The notes under the pieces: model-generated
Database searches by the model: none
What the model saw: the letters and a program-made list of their open reading frames with translations, nothing else
What the model was told of the DNA's origin: nothing
Part shown: positions 48,992 to 62,100 of the stretch, in pieces
How positions within the stretch are numbered: the stretch's first letter is position 1
Layout of the letters: every line of letters starts with the position of its first letter
DNA from: Cristatella mucedo
Taxonomy: Eukaryota; Bryozoa; Phylactolaemata; Cristatellidae
Assembly: GCA_009760855.2 (NCBI GenBank)
Contig: WPIO01000033.1
Coordinates: 3,885,001 to 3,949,000, forward strand
Reading direction: 5' to 3'
DNA: 64,000 nt
Position numbers and translations under genes: made by a program

Positions 48992-49622
48992 ATAATAATA
49001 ATACGAATAATACTAATAATAGTAGATTTTCTATAGCGATCTCAGAGAACTCAATCTCTTTCTAGGCACTTCACATTTGCTGCAAAGAAAGTATAATCCA
49101 ATGGCTAGCAGTAGTAAGCTCTATGGACAACAAACATTACATGGTTAGAGGTGACATGCACAGGGTCAGCATGCAAATATGGTTAGTGGCAGCATTTGCA
49201 GCGTCAGCACGCCTAAGTACACAAAGGACGAATCACATGGACCCACTAAATGATGTGATAAATATTTGTTTCTAGTTTCTTTTTAAGTGTGGTCAGGTCA
49301 GGGGGATATCGCGACATAAGTCGGAAGTGAGTTCCAAGCTTTGGCAGCATATTAACTAAAGGTACGGTCTCCAAAAGATTTGAGGTCCGTACAAAGTATA
49401 GGTAAACGATTAGATTCCGAAAAGTGGCTGATACGCTACTTAGCCTGGTGGGGGGTAGATCTGATAGGTAGGCTGGAGCCAAAGAATGAAGGGGTCTAAA
49501 AGTGAGTGAAAAAACCTTGAAGTCGATGCATTGCTTGATTGGGAGCCAGTGCAGATCGGCATAATGTAGTGTAATGTGGCAACTGCCCCACTCACGACAG
49601 ACAAGCCTGGCTGCATAGTTTA
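48992..49622 (-). mobile_element. LINE-A copy, 5'-truncated
   Basis: The minus strand reads LNYAARLVCREWGSCHIT, DLHWLPIKQCIDFKVFS, then the 3'UTR and an ATT/ATAAT tail at 48992-49025. Confidence 0.82.
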
Positions 49623-49790
49623 GCACAATGCGAAGAGCAAAGCACAGAGGAAGGAAGACACATAGTCAGCATAGTCAGATGTACTACAAAGACAGGGCTC
49701 CAGTGACACATGACCAAGTTTTTGAAATGGCACGCTACACTGTAAGCCATTCACAGCCATACGTGCCTCACATGTGACACATGACCTACA
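49620..49790 (-). CDS. Doubtful Cys-rich exon candidate
   Basis: On the minus strand, GATCCTAG could be an acceptor. The frame that joins phase 1 of the 51270-51553 exon reads ACRSCVTCEARMAVNGLQC, then LEPCLCSTSDYADY and a hydrophobic SSFLCALLFALC before TAA. The stop lies exactly at the border with a LINE-A insertion, and the acceptor lacks a pyrimidine tract. It could be chance. Confidence 0.2.
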   Translation of the reverse strand, partial: CRSCVTCEARMAVNGLQCSVPFQKLGHVSLEPCLCSTSDYADYVSSFLCALLFALC

Positions 49791-49854
49791 GGCTAGGATC
49801 AAGTGGTAAACGACTCATGAGCTCCCATGGTGATGTTAGGGTGTGCTAAATATT

Positions 49855-50704
49855 AATACTAATATTAACATTAGGTTTTTGTATAACATCCTAAGAGAAC
49901 ATAATCTCTGCTCAGGTGCTTTACAACTCTCTACTCAGGTGCTTTAAAACTCACTTCGAGACAAGCAATAACCAATAGCTAAGGGAAATCAAGGTGTCCT
50001 GTTTAAGCAAGCACGCAAAAGCTTACAGTTATCATGCTAAGACAAGCATGCAAAAACTCACAAAAGACAGGTTCTGGATAGTGAGACCCATAAGCAACAC
50101 TCAATCATGATCAATCATGCACAAGTAGGCAAAGGAAACATGAAACAAACACAGCATCACTGGGCCGCTATGCAAACTCATGTCCGTGCTGCCCTTAGTA
50201 AGGACACGCAGAGACTTATTTCGTACAACCACGTACATGGACAATATAGTTAAACACAGCAAAGGCAGAGTGGAACAGGTAGGTTTTCAGCTTCTTTTTT
50301 AATTTTGTCAAATAAGGAGATGAAGTGATGCCAGTCGGAAGTGAGTTCCAAGCTTTAGGACCATAGCAGCTTAAGGCACAGTCTCCAGGGAATTTTGAAT
50401 ATGTAATAGGCACATACAAGCAATCAGAGTAAGATGGGCAGGTGGTGCGCAAGCAATCTATGTTGTTAGGGTGCTGAGATTTAGAGATGCTGAAAGGCAA
50501 ATAATGATTAAAGCACAAGTACAGCTAGCTGCATGCATGTCGGATCCATAAAAGTGAAAGCTAGGATAGTGCTTGGCGATTAAATCGTCTAGATGCAGTT
50601 ATAAACTGTATAATAAAGTGGGCCTAAAACGGATCCCTGGGGTACCCCATATGTTTAAGGCGACTCTCTGAATTCTCCCATTGAGAGATAAGACCTAAGC
50701 CATA
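49855..50704 (-). mobile_element. LINE-B copy
   Basis: Related to but distinct from LINE-A. The minus strand encodes NNIDCLRTTCPSYSDCLYVP, FPGDCALSCYGPKAWNSLP and LTKLKKKLKTYLFHSAFA. GTACCCCATAT further up corresponds to YGVPQGS. The tail (ACATCCTAAGAGAACATAAT) closely resembles SINE-B. The tail is partly duplicated at 49910-49950. Confidence 0.7.
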
Positions 50705-50830
50705 CCCCCCCCCCCGGTTTTAGCCAAGGGGCAAGGCGCTCGCACTTCACGATCCACATCGCGATTTCGAGTCCTGCAGCTGGCCTTTAATGCCCACCCA
50801 AGCAAGGTGATGGCCACTAAGGCAAACCTC
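50705..50830 (+). repeat. C11 run and SINE-A-like unit
   Basis: Eleven C (50705-50715) begin at the LINE-B end. Then GGTTTTAGCCAAGGGGCAAGG (A-box-like), GATTTCGAGTCCTGCAGC (B-box-like) and GGCCTTTAATGCC. Confidence 0.5.
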
Positions 50831-50916
50831 TTGCTACTCTCGTAATCATCCCTGAATCGTCTCTTTTTCTGACAGTCTTATTATATTATATCTCCTTCTG
50901 TCCTCTCTTGTCTCAG

Positions 50917-51018
<102 letters not shown>

Positions 51019-51035
51019 TATCTCAGTCTCCTTAT

Positions 51036-51110
51036 CTGTCTCGGTCTGTCTGTTGGGTATCTGTCTCGGTCTGTCTGTTGGGTATCTGTCTCGGTCTGTC
51101 TGTTGGGTTC
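51036..51110. repeat. 25-bp unit, three tandem copies
   Basis: CTGTCTCGGTCTGTCTG starts at 51036, 51061 and 51086. Directly beside the TG microsatellite, from which it may have grown. Confidence 0.9.
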
Positions 51111-51269
51111 CCTCCCCACGCTTTCCATCTGTCTGCGCTTCTGCTTCGGTGTTTGTTGAGTTGACATAAGTAGCTGAGTGAAAGAGATTACAAAAATATG
51201 GCAGGACGAAGGATAGAATGAGAACAATACCACCTGCAACATATGATTTTTGGCCACCATGCTGCTCAC

Positions 51270-51553
51270 CTGAGACTGAAAAGAAATCCGATGATGCCAT
51301 AACATCATCAGATGCTTTCCAACCACCTCTATCGTCTTCATTAGCTTCTTCGCCACAGTCTTCTGTAGAGCTGCATGCAACAGTGTCTTCGAAAGCATCA
51401 GAGTAAGTGATAGTGTGATCAGCACAAGTCTTATGCACAGCAAACGGTTGCTTCCACTCGTAATGAGCTTCATCAAACTTAAGGGACCGTGATCCAGCAA
51501 CTTCTTCATCCCCCACAGTTTTCCCTGCGCTGTCACTCTCCTTGTCCATTTGT
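51270..51553 (-). CDS. Spliced exon of an acidic protein, family unknown
   Basis: On the minus strand, acceptor TTTGCCTTGCAG ends at 51554 and donor CTCAG/GTGAGC falls at 51270/51269; both are good. ATG at 51549-51547 opens MDKESDSAGKTVGDEEVAG; the frame runs 93 codons through KFDEAHYEWKQPFAVHK and STEDCGEEANEDDRGG to SSDFFSVS, ending in phase 1. The protein is acidic and looks non-repetitive, unlike the spurious ORFs around it. If the donor is not used, the frame continues into a hydrophobic VAGGIVLILSFVLPYFC stretch (possible membrane helix) and then into 25-bp and TG repeats; I think this is intron read-through. I do not recognise the family. A CpG-rich non-coding first exon near 57400-57545 could belong to it. 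Confidence 0.5.
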
Positions 51554-51902
51554 CTGCAAGGCAAAGCCAGATGCGGTAGCTGTTGACTTAAGTGCCATCC
51601 AGAAACTTGGACGTCTGTGATTAGCCATCATTCTAACTGAAAAGCAGGCTAGCACTGCACATAGCAGAATGTCAACATAACCAATACGATTTGTAGAAAC
51701 TGAGTATATTATAATTGGTAGGGACTAACTACCAATACAATTTAACAGCCAAATTATGAGATCGATCAGCTCACAGCACGACGTCAAGAACCAAAAAAAC
51801 AAAAGAAGTGCCCCATTTGAATTGATTCAAACACGGTTGCTGCTTTGAATTCAAACAAAAAAGTATGATTGCAGTACTAAAGCAATGCTCTGCAAGACCA
51901 AA

Positions 51903-52290
51903 GATAATAATAATTCTAATATATTTACGTAGTGCCCTCAGTTAGCTTGTTTCGAGCGAGCTCAGCTTGTCTACTACAACTTGTTCCAGTGTTTTTGATA
52001 GGGACGATATAAAAGAGACTGGGTGAGAGCTGCTTAAGTTCTCTTGGTCTAGTGTTGCTTTCTTAATTAGTGACCTAATAACAGCCTTTTTCAAAAGGTG
52101 CCGGGAGATGACCTGATGCTGAGGACATGACTATTATGCTAGCTACGCATGGCAGCAGCAGATCTATGCATCGTAGAAGTAGTACGGTGGGAATAACAGG
52201 GTCTACGTGACTTGTAGCCTTCCTTGACTGGGAGATGAATTTCAGGATCAGGTTATTTGTGGCCTCTTTGAATCTAGACATTGAGGTGCT
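51903..52290 (-). mobile_element. LINE-A fragment (RT N-terminal part plus tail)
   Basis: ATAATAATAATTC tail-like start at 51906, then directly RT sequence (minus: VIPTVLLLRCIDLLLPCVAS, ASGHLPAPFEKG). The middle of the element is deleted. Confidence 0.65.
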
Positions 52291-52300
52291 GCATAAAATT

Positions 52301-52302
52301 GA

Positions 52303-52379
<77 letters not shown>
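52301..52379. repeat. (GA)n microsatellite
   Basis: Near-pure GA, 79 bp. Confidence 0.95.
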
Positions 52380-52382
<3 letters not shown>

Positions 52383-53359
52383 AGTCAACTGGGTTTGTTA
52401 TTGAGGGAAAGGAGTCCAGTGGATAACATTATATCACATTGGCAGACATACATTATCTATTTTAGACAGCTTTGATGGTCAATTACCATTTCTACTGATA
52501 GATTGTATAAATGTGTACTTGAATATCTTTGTCCATACTCCACTAAGCTATAGAGATTAAGTGAGTGTTATCCTGAATTTCTATGGTACAATCAAGCCTA
52601 TGCCTACGGGGTTTTCGGTATACATTCAGAAAAGCCAGAATGTATGGCCTCATTGATTTCACAGAACCAATGGGGAGCTGCATCCAAAATTACCTCACCC
52701 TGCCTGCGTCGAAGACTCTTGCGCTTATTGATAATGCAGGGCCTTACATTAATTCTTCGGACATGAGCTGCCTACTCTACAGCTAGTGTTGACACTCACA
52801 AAGCCATGGACAATTTTCCATGTTTGTAAAGAAAGCAGACACAATGCAGTCGTGGCTTGTCTTTTTTCTAGGAAGTCAAGAATCCATCAAAAAAGCCATG
52901 CAAAAAATTTTCATGCCAACACTGGTTTTCATACAGCCGCCTAAATATTCCCTGTCGAGATCACGTATACATGAATGAACCTTATGGTCAAGGTATTACT
53001 ATCCTATGCAAGACACTAGCTTCAAGACAAATCGACACCTAGAACTATCTATATCCCAGTGGTTAAGTGCACACTCGTGTGCATAGTTACTATGATCCCT
53101 GGTTTGGCCTTTACATCGATTTCATTTCATTCCTGTTTTTATGTCTTTTTGGGGCAAAACAGCTATTTTCCTAGCTACTCTAAGAGACTGCTTACAGTTG
53201 CATTGTGCGTTTGAATTGTCAAAACTCGCTGTAGCCAAAGCAAGTTTTAAATTTCAAGGTTCTTAATCACCTTACTGTGTGCAAATTTTACTTTATTCGT
53301 TAATGATTTTTAATTTATAGCTTTGCAATTGTTTTAGTTTGAGTCAATAATAACTTGGA

Positions 53360-53562
53360 GGTGATTATTAATGCTGACACTGTTCATGTTGCCACTAACC
53401 ATACTTGCATTCTGACCCTGTGCATGTCACCCCTAACATGGTTATTCTTGTTTATTTATTGAGCATGATACCACTAACCATTCAATCGTGCTTCCTTTGC
53501 AGCAAATGCAAAGTTCTTTGAGGGCACTATACCAAAAGTGTTATTATTATTATTATTATTAC
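53360..53562 (+). mobile_element. LINE-A 3'UTR fragment
   Basis: GCTGACACTGTTCATG, CCACTAACCATACTTGCAT, GCTTCCTTTGCAGCAAATG and (ATT)n. The tail has an internal 20-bp deletion before CTTTGAGGGC. Confidence 0.8.
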
Positions 53563-53656
53563 ATTACTATTCCATCGCGATGTCACAAATTTTCGATTAC
53601 ATCTAGTTTTAGCTCTAGAAAGATTCTCCATAGGTATTTACACTTGTAATTGGCCT

Positions 53657-54088
<432 letters not shown>

Positions 54089-54221
54089 GTAGTTGTGCAC
54101 ACATGTCTATGAATCCACTGACTTTTGAAGGACCAAATCTTTTTGAGCTAGGTGTATAGAAGAATCTAGTCAAACACCAACACTGCTATATAGCCGGCAG
54201 TGGCTCCTAGTTGATCAGCAT

Positions 54222-54965
54222 AATTAATAATAATAACAATTAATAGTCATAATAATACTATGTTGTTTGTATTACACACTGAAAGAACTAAATCTCTATT
54301 AATGCACTCGACAACTCATTGCAGTGCAATAGAGTAAACTGCAAAAGAATCAATAATCAAGGGTTGCTGACATGCATGGAGTCATCCTTAGACAGAAATG
54401 CAAAGGCAAACAAGTAATGTGCTTGGGCCGGTATGCTAAAGCAAACAAGATGACACTCAAGGCCACCTGTTAGTAGATTCTCTGGCTTGTAACATGAATA
54501 AATCATGCACAGGTAAGCAAGCAAAGCACAGGAACTAAACTAAGACAAATTCACTGGAGCTGAGGGAAAGATGATCGGAACAGATGCATCGTTAGTTGAG
54601 TCTTAAATGGTGCTTCGTCGTTAGTTCAGTCTTGAATGATGCAAAGTCAATGCTAGCGGTGACAGCAGCTAAAGGCAAGTTCCAGACTTTTGGTGCAGAT
54701 CAAATGAAGGCCCAATCATAAAAGACTTCAATCTAGTGCAAGGAACAGCAAGATGATTAGATGCTGAGAAGCATTGGTTTGGGAGCACACTGGAGGAGCA
54801 AGGAGGTTAGATAGGTGGATAGCGGTTGCTAGCAAGTTAAGCAACTAGTAATGCAGAAAGATCTTGAAATCGATTCGATGCCTAATCAGGGGCCAGTAAA
54901 GCTCAAACAGAAGTGGTGTGATGTGGCAGCTATGCCATTGACCACAGGCCAGACGTACATATTCT
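54222..54965 (-). mobile_element. LINE-B-like copy (diverged)
   Basis: ATAATAATAACAAT tail, ACTGAAAGAACTAAATCTC, and on the minus strand a C-terminal region in which ATCGATTCGATGCCTAATCA corresponds to the KQ.IDFK segment. Confidence 0.6.
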
Positions 54966-55184
54966 TACTCTGACTAGCAAAGGATAATAACTGCATGACT
55001 TGGCTATACCGAGGAGAGCACAATCTCCTCGTGCCGCCTGATCCTCACGGGACAGCAAACGACTTCACATTAGTTTGATTAAAAATTATTGGCATTACCA
55101 TTTTGCTTGTCCTTCATGGGCGTGCACATACTGCAGTTGTGCTTATTATAGATGACATGCCATGTTTCGTTCCTGGAAGGCCTA

Positions 55185-55384
55185 TGTAAAGTGCTTAGAA
55201 AGAGATTTAGTTCTCTTAGGATGCTATAAATATGCACTATAAAAATAATACACTTGATAAAGCTCCCTCAGAGAACTCAATCTCTTCTAGGCGCTTTACA
55301 TTTGCTGCAAAGGAATCGCGATCGAATGGTGAGTGGTATCATGCTTGATAAACCACGTGAATAACATGGTTAGGGGTGACGTGC
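55185..55384. mobile_element. Two LINE tails, tail to tail
   Basis: A plus-strand tail (TGTAAAGTGCTTAGAAAGAG, TTAGTTCTCTTAGGATGCTAT) at 55185-55243 meets a minus-strand LINE-A tail (CCTCAGAGAACTCAATCTCT, GGCGCTTTACATTTGCTGC) at 55247-55384, making an imperfect inverted repeat. Confidence 0.72.
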
Positions 55385-55534
55385 TTTATTGTTATTGGTT
55401 TGCAACGTGTAGGTACAGTACCGAAAACTCAATTCCATAACACTTGAACAACAGCGCTGACTTTGAGTATGACACCGTTTTCCATACAACCATCACTGCT
55501 ACGTATCTTCTATGCAGTTGCTCGAATGGTCCCA

Positions 55535-56150
55535 AATGTGTGGTGCATGCATTTGTAACAGTCGTGAGTGCCACAGTTACCACATCACTCCACTTCTATC
55601 CGACCTGCACTGACTACCAGTCAAGCAACACATCGACTTCAAGGTTCTGTCACTCACTTTTAGGTCTCTTCATTCTTTGGCTCCAGCCTACCTATCATAT
55701 ATACTTTCCCACCAGGCTTAGCATCGTAATCCCACTTTTAGGAATCTAATTATTTACCTATAACTCGTATAAACCTCAAATCCTTTGGAGACCGTGCCTT
55801 TAATCCGCATGCTCCCACAGCCTGGAACTAACTTCTGACTTGCGTCAAGACATCTCCTGACTTGACCACATTTAAAAAGAAACTAAAAACGTATATATTT
55901 ATCACAGCAGTTCGATGGTCTATGAAATTAGTCCTTTATGTGCTTACACGTGCTGACACTGTGCATGCTGCCACTAACCATATTTGCATGGTGACCCTGT
56001 GAATGTCACCCCATGTTATTCTTGTTGTTATTGAGCTTGCTACCACTAACTATTAAATCAGGCTTTCTTTGCAGCAAATGTGAAGTGCCTAGAAAGAGAT
56101 TGAGTTCTCTGAGGGTGTTATATCAAATGTATTACTATTATTACTAAATT
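55535..56150 (+). mobile_element. LINE-A copy, 5'-truncated
   Basis: GTGGTGCATGCATTTGTAACA, then CGACCTGCACTGACTACCAG, CATCGACTTCAAGG, TTTGGAGACCGTGCC, the 3'UTR and ATTACTATTATTACT. A deletion near 55555 joins distant LINE parts. Confidence 0.8.
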
Positions 56151-56620
56151 TGAGGAATTCTGAATAGTTCTACTTTCCTGCAACTAATTTGAGTAAATGC
56201 TACCGATTGTGCATAAAAAATGGCTCAGGCTCGAGTGCAGTACAGAATACAGTCTCATGTAACAATCATTTAGCCGTGAAGGCTATATGGAGTAAGGGAC
56301 AGAAACATGAAATATATATCTATATATAAAACTACCATGGCAATTCTCATTGGAAGCTCTACTCAATATGGATCCCGACTAACAGATACGAGCAATCAAA
56401 TGAAGTTCCTATCAACTCGACTCATAGTAAACAATGGGGCAAAAAATATGTTCACGCAAAGTGTATGGTAATATGCCTTCGATAAACTGAAGCGTTATCT
56501 AAATAAAGATATAGGTTCAGAAACAAATATTACATGCAGTGCTAACCTGTTCAATACGGTTGTACATAGCCTAGAACTATTTTATGAGAGGACTTCGCCA
56601 GTTGCATCATTTTAAACACG

Positions 56621-57182
56621 TTAACATGATTTATTTGCCGGCAACGCCGCGTGAAAATTTTTTCGTTCAATCATAATAGACAAGCTAGGTTCGTCTGAAG
56701 TGCAGTCAGTGGCGGAAGCCGGGCGGTCTAAGCGAGGTGACAACCCCTTGCCCGCTAACTGAGTCGAAGGTTCCCGGGATTTTTCACGAACAACCACGGA
56801 ATCAAATCTAGACGACAGGAGCATAAATACACACCCATATATACAAACTCTTGCTCGCGCGCGAGTAAGCATGCATTGTTGATCGTCTTTGAGCGGGCCA
56901 TTGCAGGTCGTTGGCAGTCGTTTTACTAAAACTAAGACGCGAGCCTCGGCGCATTCTCCTTCTTTGTGCGAGCACGAGTCGAAGCCAAATACTCGGTGGA
57001 GTGACAGGTGGCGCGCGACTTTGTGCTTACTTAGACGCGGGTACTTTAAAAGTTTAGTCACCGCTTCGCCAGTTAGATGGACCCGCCCAGGCAACAATGG
57101 CAGCTCAATGCAAATCCAAACCTCGATTCATACTTCAGATATAAACCCACAGGTTCGAGATAGAACGCAACCCCCACGCTAA
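56621..57182 (-). other. CpG-richer block with an unsupported 158-codon ORF
   Basis: The minus-strand ORF 56621-57097 reads through, with an AATAAA on the minus strand at 56630-56635 just after it. I recognise no domain; the Kozak context and conservation are unknown. It may be 5' regulatory DNA or an alternative exon of the minus-strand gene. Confidence 0.25.
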
Positions 57183-57399
57183 CTTATGATGCTGAGAATG
57201 GCAACTTTACAATACCCGGCAAAGAGGAGGTTGGTAATGAAGCGCTCCGCCCGTCGTGCGTCTGACCAAGACCGAACGGAGGCAGCAGCGCAGTCTCTGT
57301 AGAGGGGGGATAGCGGGCAAATGATCACCGTAGCGGCTGAAGGCGGAAATTAACCCGCAATGACAAATAGCCGAGTTCTAACTAAACGGAAAGACTTAC

Positions 57400-57545
57400 C
57401 AACAGTAATGCCACCGCTAGCAGAGACCGGAAACAGGCACCGGACAGAGAAAAGACTTCAAAACGCGTGCCGCCCTACAGCACCCGAGGTAAACTTCCGG
57501 CCGCCGAGGGCATTTTTTATTGGTCGAAATAAAAGGGTTTGACGA
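57400..57545 (-). promoter_or_regulatory. Possible minus-strand 5'UTR exon and promoter
   Basis: Minus strand: a strong donor CTGTTG/GTAAGTC at 57400/57399. Upstream lie GCCGGAAGT (ETS-like), a CCAAT box in GACCAATAAAA and CpG-rich DNA. It would be the first exon of the gene with coding exon 51270-51553. Inference from motifs only. Confidence 0.35.
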
Positions 57546-59110
57546 ACTACCACAATCCACCAAATCCACTCTAATTAGGCTAACCTAGACCCGACGTTGG
57601 CATTACCGAGCTCAAATTTTGGGCTTATATTGTAGTACACGTTTGATTTTATCTCACCAAATTTCATGTCACTGTGCACGCGCACTTATGCAAATGAGCT
57701 TCAACGCCGGAAGCAAGTGCCGCAATCCACCGCCATCCATTTTCGTCCCCTTCAAATCCACCACAAATCAGCTGCGCAGAGCTCCACAAAGTTTGGATTA
57801 TCAAAATGCGCTACATGTACATTATACCCAGGAAACTTCACACGATTCCGCTCACGCGTTCTCACGATGTCCACAGAAATAAGATTGCAGTGGCCCGGGC
57901 CAATACCTCAATCCACCATGCAATGACAGAAATTCTGCTCGAAAACCTTCATTTTTTAATTTCATACGACAGCACATTCCACGGAAATTGCACTTCAAAA
58001 ATTGTACTTGCATTTGCACGGATGTTCTCGTGCAACACGCTGCAATCGATTGCAGTAGCCTGGGCTAACCCGAAATTCACTTCCATCCACCGAATCCACC
58101 GCAAAACAAATAGAAATAGATTGCGCCGAGCTCCATTTTTAATGCATATTGAAATGCAACGTGTGGTGCGAACACCCACGTAAAATTAAAAAAACGTGCA
58201 TCCTCGCACTCTGGCAATGCGTGACGATCGCCCGAAATGACCTGGGAAAATACTGCAATCCACTCTATTCCACTGCAAATCATCCTCAAATCGCCACCGC
58301 GAAGCTCTAATTGACATTGCATAAAAGACTAAACTCAGTTCTATGTGCACCCACAGAATTTCGCTCAATTGTGCACGTGCGTTCTCATGTTCTCATGCAA
58401 TGCACTGCAATCAACCGCAACGGCTCGGTCCCATAATGCCATACACCCCAGTCCGCCGAAATCAATTTAATCCATCTGACAGCGACCAGAACGTGTACAC
58501 TGGCCGCTCTAATTATGATCTATCGAAAATTCCGAAAAGTGACTGGGCCAAGATCAAATTTATCTTACGTGTCACAGCATACTGTGTTTAAAGAGCAATC
58601 TCATCATCCTTTCAATCAATCGCTCACGTGCAAACGTGAGCAATCACTGACAATCGACAGCAATGGCCAGGGCCAATACCCCAACTCGCGGCAAATCAAC
58701 GAGAAATTGGAAGCATGAAGCTCCTATTGTCCTTGCATATAACATTCAGCTGTGTCCAAAGTGAAGCCGTAGCATTTTCAAGATGCTGTGCTCGTTACCT
58801 TTCAGCAATGAACAGAAATCCACTGCAATGGTCGAGGCCAGTGCTGCAATCTACAGCATTTCGCTACTAATTGCCTCGAAATCAGCTTCTTAATGCTCTA
58901 ATTTTGAATGCATATTACAAAGCACAACCACAAAGTGCAACCACATAATTTTATACCAATTGTGCCAAAATCTTGAGCAATGCATGGAAATCTATGGCAA
59001 TTGCTCGGCTTGAAGCAGCGATCCATTACAATCCGCAGCAAACCGAATGCAAATTTGCTGTGCGAAGCTCCAATTGTCATTGCATGTATTGCAATGGAAT
59101 TGGATTTCAC
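57545..59110 (+). repeat. Degenerate ~180-bp satellite array, locus 2
   Basis: The GGCCCGGGCCAATAC box or variants recur near 57890, 58045, 58235, 58425, 58660, 58830 and 59005 (spacing about 155-235). Between them come CCGCAATCCACC, CGAAGCTCCAATTT, GCATATTG and a CAATTGTGCACGTGCGTTCTC box. Short ORFs here are chance. Confidence 0.75.
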
Positions 59111-62100
59111 AGTAAAATCATTTTATGAAGAGACCTCACCTTTCGAAGTCAATTACTACATTCTAAACAAAACCTTATCACTGCCTGTAGTTGTTGAAGG
59201 AACTGAATATTCCCCCACACTGGCCTACCTCAAAGAAGGGCTTCGCATCCTAACCAACCCGTGTTCCCAGCAACTGAGGCACCCTCTGCACACTAAACAC
59301 TATTTTGGATCGCGTGTAACTGGCGGTCAACAAGCCCCAAGCCTGCATGAATACAGACACGGTGCACCTTTGTGTAGAAGTCAGGGAGTCACTGATGCCT
59401 CAAGAAACTTAGTTGCTCCCATTCTTTAGTTTAATGTGTAAGGAACATCGAGTGCAGCTTCACAGAGGACATCCGTCAAGTATAGCCACTACGCAACCAT
59501 AACATTAAACAAATCCCAAGACGTCGCCGACTTCACTGTCACAACACGGTGTTTAAAAAAATTTCGACATGCCACCATACAACGAGGTGCGAATTTTGTC
59601 AGAGTACCAAGTACAGCCTGCAGAGCAAGCCACACCGCTTGCAAAGCATAGCGAAGCACGACTGTCATGGTTAAAAAAAAAAGGAAGCTGACGCAGCATC
59701 AGGTCCAGCAGCGCTGACGTGTAGAAGCAAACCAGAAAAAACAACGTCTACGACGGTATGCCTGAAACGAACGTGCTTGTTAGCACGGTTGTTCGGTCTT
59801 TTGTCTTGCTGCCGAGGCAAAACCGACGAGCACGAAGAAGCTAACCAGTGACGTAGGAACGGCTTCGACGTCAGCTTGTGCATGACAGCCTTCACTCGGA
59901 GTTCTAGCTCCATGCACAAGCCATCCTGCCGACGATCAGGTTGTGGTTGAATGCTGAGTACAGAAGGCAGTCCCATACAAGGCATGACTTCACACCTGAA
60001 ATGCACTACTCCTTCAGCCGAATGCAGCTTAATGATCAAACGAGTAATTTACTAATGACAGCAGCATTCACTATGCCATACGAAACTCATCCGAGTTCTC
60101 ACTCGGCTCAGCACACGGCACGCCGAGCAATGGCTAGCCATGGTACAGCTACTACCCAGTGGCCCCCTTTCAAGCAGTAAATGGCCAAGTGGCTGATCAA
60201 CACATTTCCAATGGCCTCTAACCCTGCTGCCCACGATGTCCACACATCTTATCGATGCCATCGAATAGTGCTCACTGGATAGTGCTGCCAACGTCCACAC
60301 AGAGAGGGAAGTGCCTACGTGCAACAGCAGGCCCATCAAAAGGTGGCGAGAAAACACATTAACGCCTCCAAACTAAAGATAAGCAGCACCCTTTTCTCTA
60401 GCATAGGAGCATGCCGATGGAGACTATTCTTGACCAGCATAATTGCAGAGCAGCAGCGACATATAAAATCTGGCTGCTATGAGTGGTGGCTATGGCCCGA
60501 ATGGGCGATTTCTTACGGATTTCGCCTATCTAAAGTGACAATTCCGATCCAATGTTCATTGGTAATGGAGAACGAGTTCTCATGCTAAAGCAAAACAGTG
60601 ACTCTGGCTGGCCTCAATTACTGGCTATTTCCCCCTTAAAATAAGAGAAAACCTGCACTAGAAACCTTCGAGGAAGCCAGGAATGGATGTTATGGATCAG
60701 TGCTTGCTATGTGTATTGGGATGTGTGTACAGGGTAGGGACTGGAGATTCTCAACGTATGCTGGGTTTTGAGGGTAATGCGGCTACCGGAAGCCATATCT
60801 AGGTAATTTAACTTGTGGTGTACATGTTCTACACATAGCAATATTTCAGGAGCTGCACAGGCTCGGCCATTAATTTAAAAAAAATTCTCTCAATATCTGT
60901 TTGTATGAGTAGAGATGCACCATGCATTTGAAATAATCTTTTGTACTTTCTTAAAAATAGTAACTATCTCTCGATAAGTCTTAGAAACTAAAAAGACTTC
61001 CAAGCCAAACTTCACCTGTCGAAAGTGAATTTCGACTCGCAATCAAATCTTGACATATTAGCCAGTGTAACCCAGTAAAACATTCTATTTACGATTGCAT
61101 CGACATTCTTCGCTCACTTTATCAGCTTTCTCGAATCATGTAGCTGCCTAGACTTGCTATACACGTTGAAAGTGTAAACGACTGGACCACCAGCACCCTA
61201 GATCCCACTAAATTAATTTTAAAGCTAATAATGGAATATATGCAGCATTCGTAAGTAACATCGTCACGTCTTTACAATATTTTCACCTGAAGTGAAAAAG
61301 TGAAATTAGGTGCACTGTTTCTGCTAGCCAAATAAAGATATCAGCCTCAAAACCCAGCTAGCACACAGGTCTACACGTTTCTAGCCCTCCACAAACTGTA
61401 AGCAAAGCCCTGCAATAATTGATTAAGAATATTTTCTTCTTGCTTGCTAGCATCCAAACGGTTTTTCATATTTTTTTGAACAGCGCTATTGTTTTTGCCT
61501 TTTTCCCATTTATGTCATGCATTGTCGTTTCCCTTTGGTTATGAGAAGTAGTTTTCACAGCTGTTTGCTGCAAAGTGGATTTGTTTACCTTTGAAGATCC
61601 GTAGGAATTCACCCTTTCTGTAGTGTGCAACTGCTGACGGCAGCCAGTGTTTATATTGGTTTATCAGCTTTGGTGACTCAACAAACTGAAGGATCAGTTT
61701 GACTACGAAGAAGAGAGCTCTTGCTCATATGCCAAGTCTGTGCCGCCGCACTGATGTGAGGTGGCATGAACAGTCAACGGTAGAAAGCCAATCGTATGCC
61801 ATTAACAGTGCAAATTAAAGCTATAAATTAACGGTGCAAAGGGACCACTGCTCAGATGGTTCGCTTCGTGGAGGACTCACATCAGCGTATACAATTCTGG
61901 ACACTCCGTGCAATTGAGACAGCAGGAACAAGATAGAAACCTGCAGTATGCACTCTATAGCGCTAGCGCCCGGTTTAGTTAGCTGACACGGTCCATGCCG
62001 ACACCAAGGCCAGTCGAAAGAGTAAGGATACATTAAAGCTTTAAGGAATTTTCAAAAGCAGAAACGTAGAGGACATGTGCTAAAGGCCAGCGCTAAGTCA

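Noticed and set aside
58980-59429. 149-codon ORF
   Set aside because: Its first third is satellite sequence and the remainder shows no domain or splice context.
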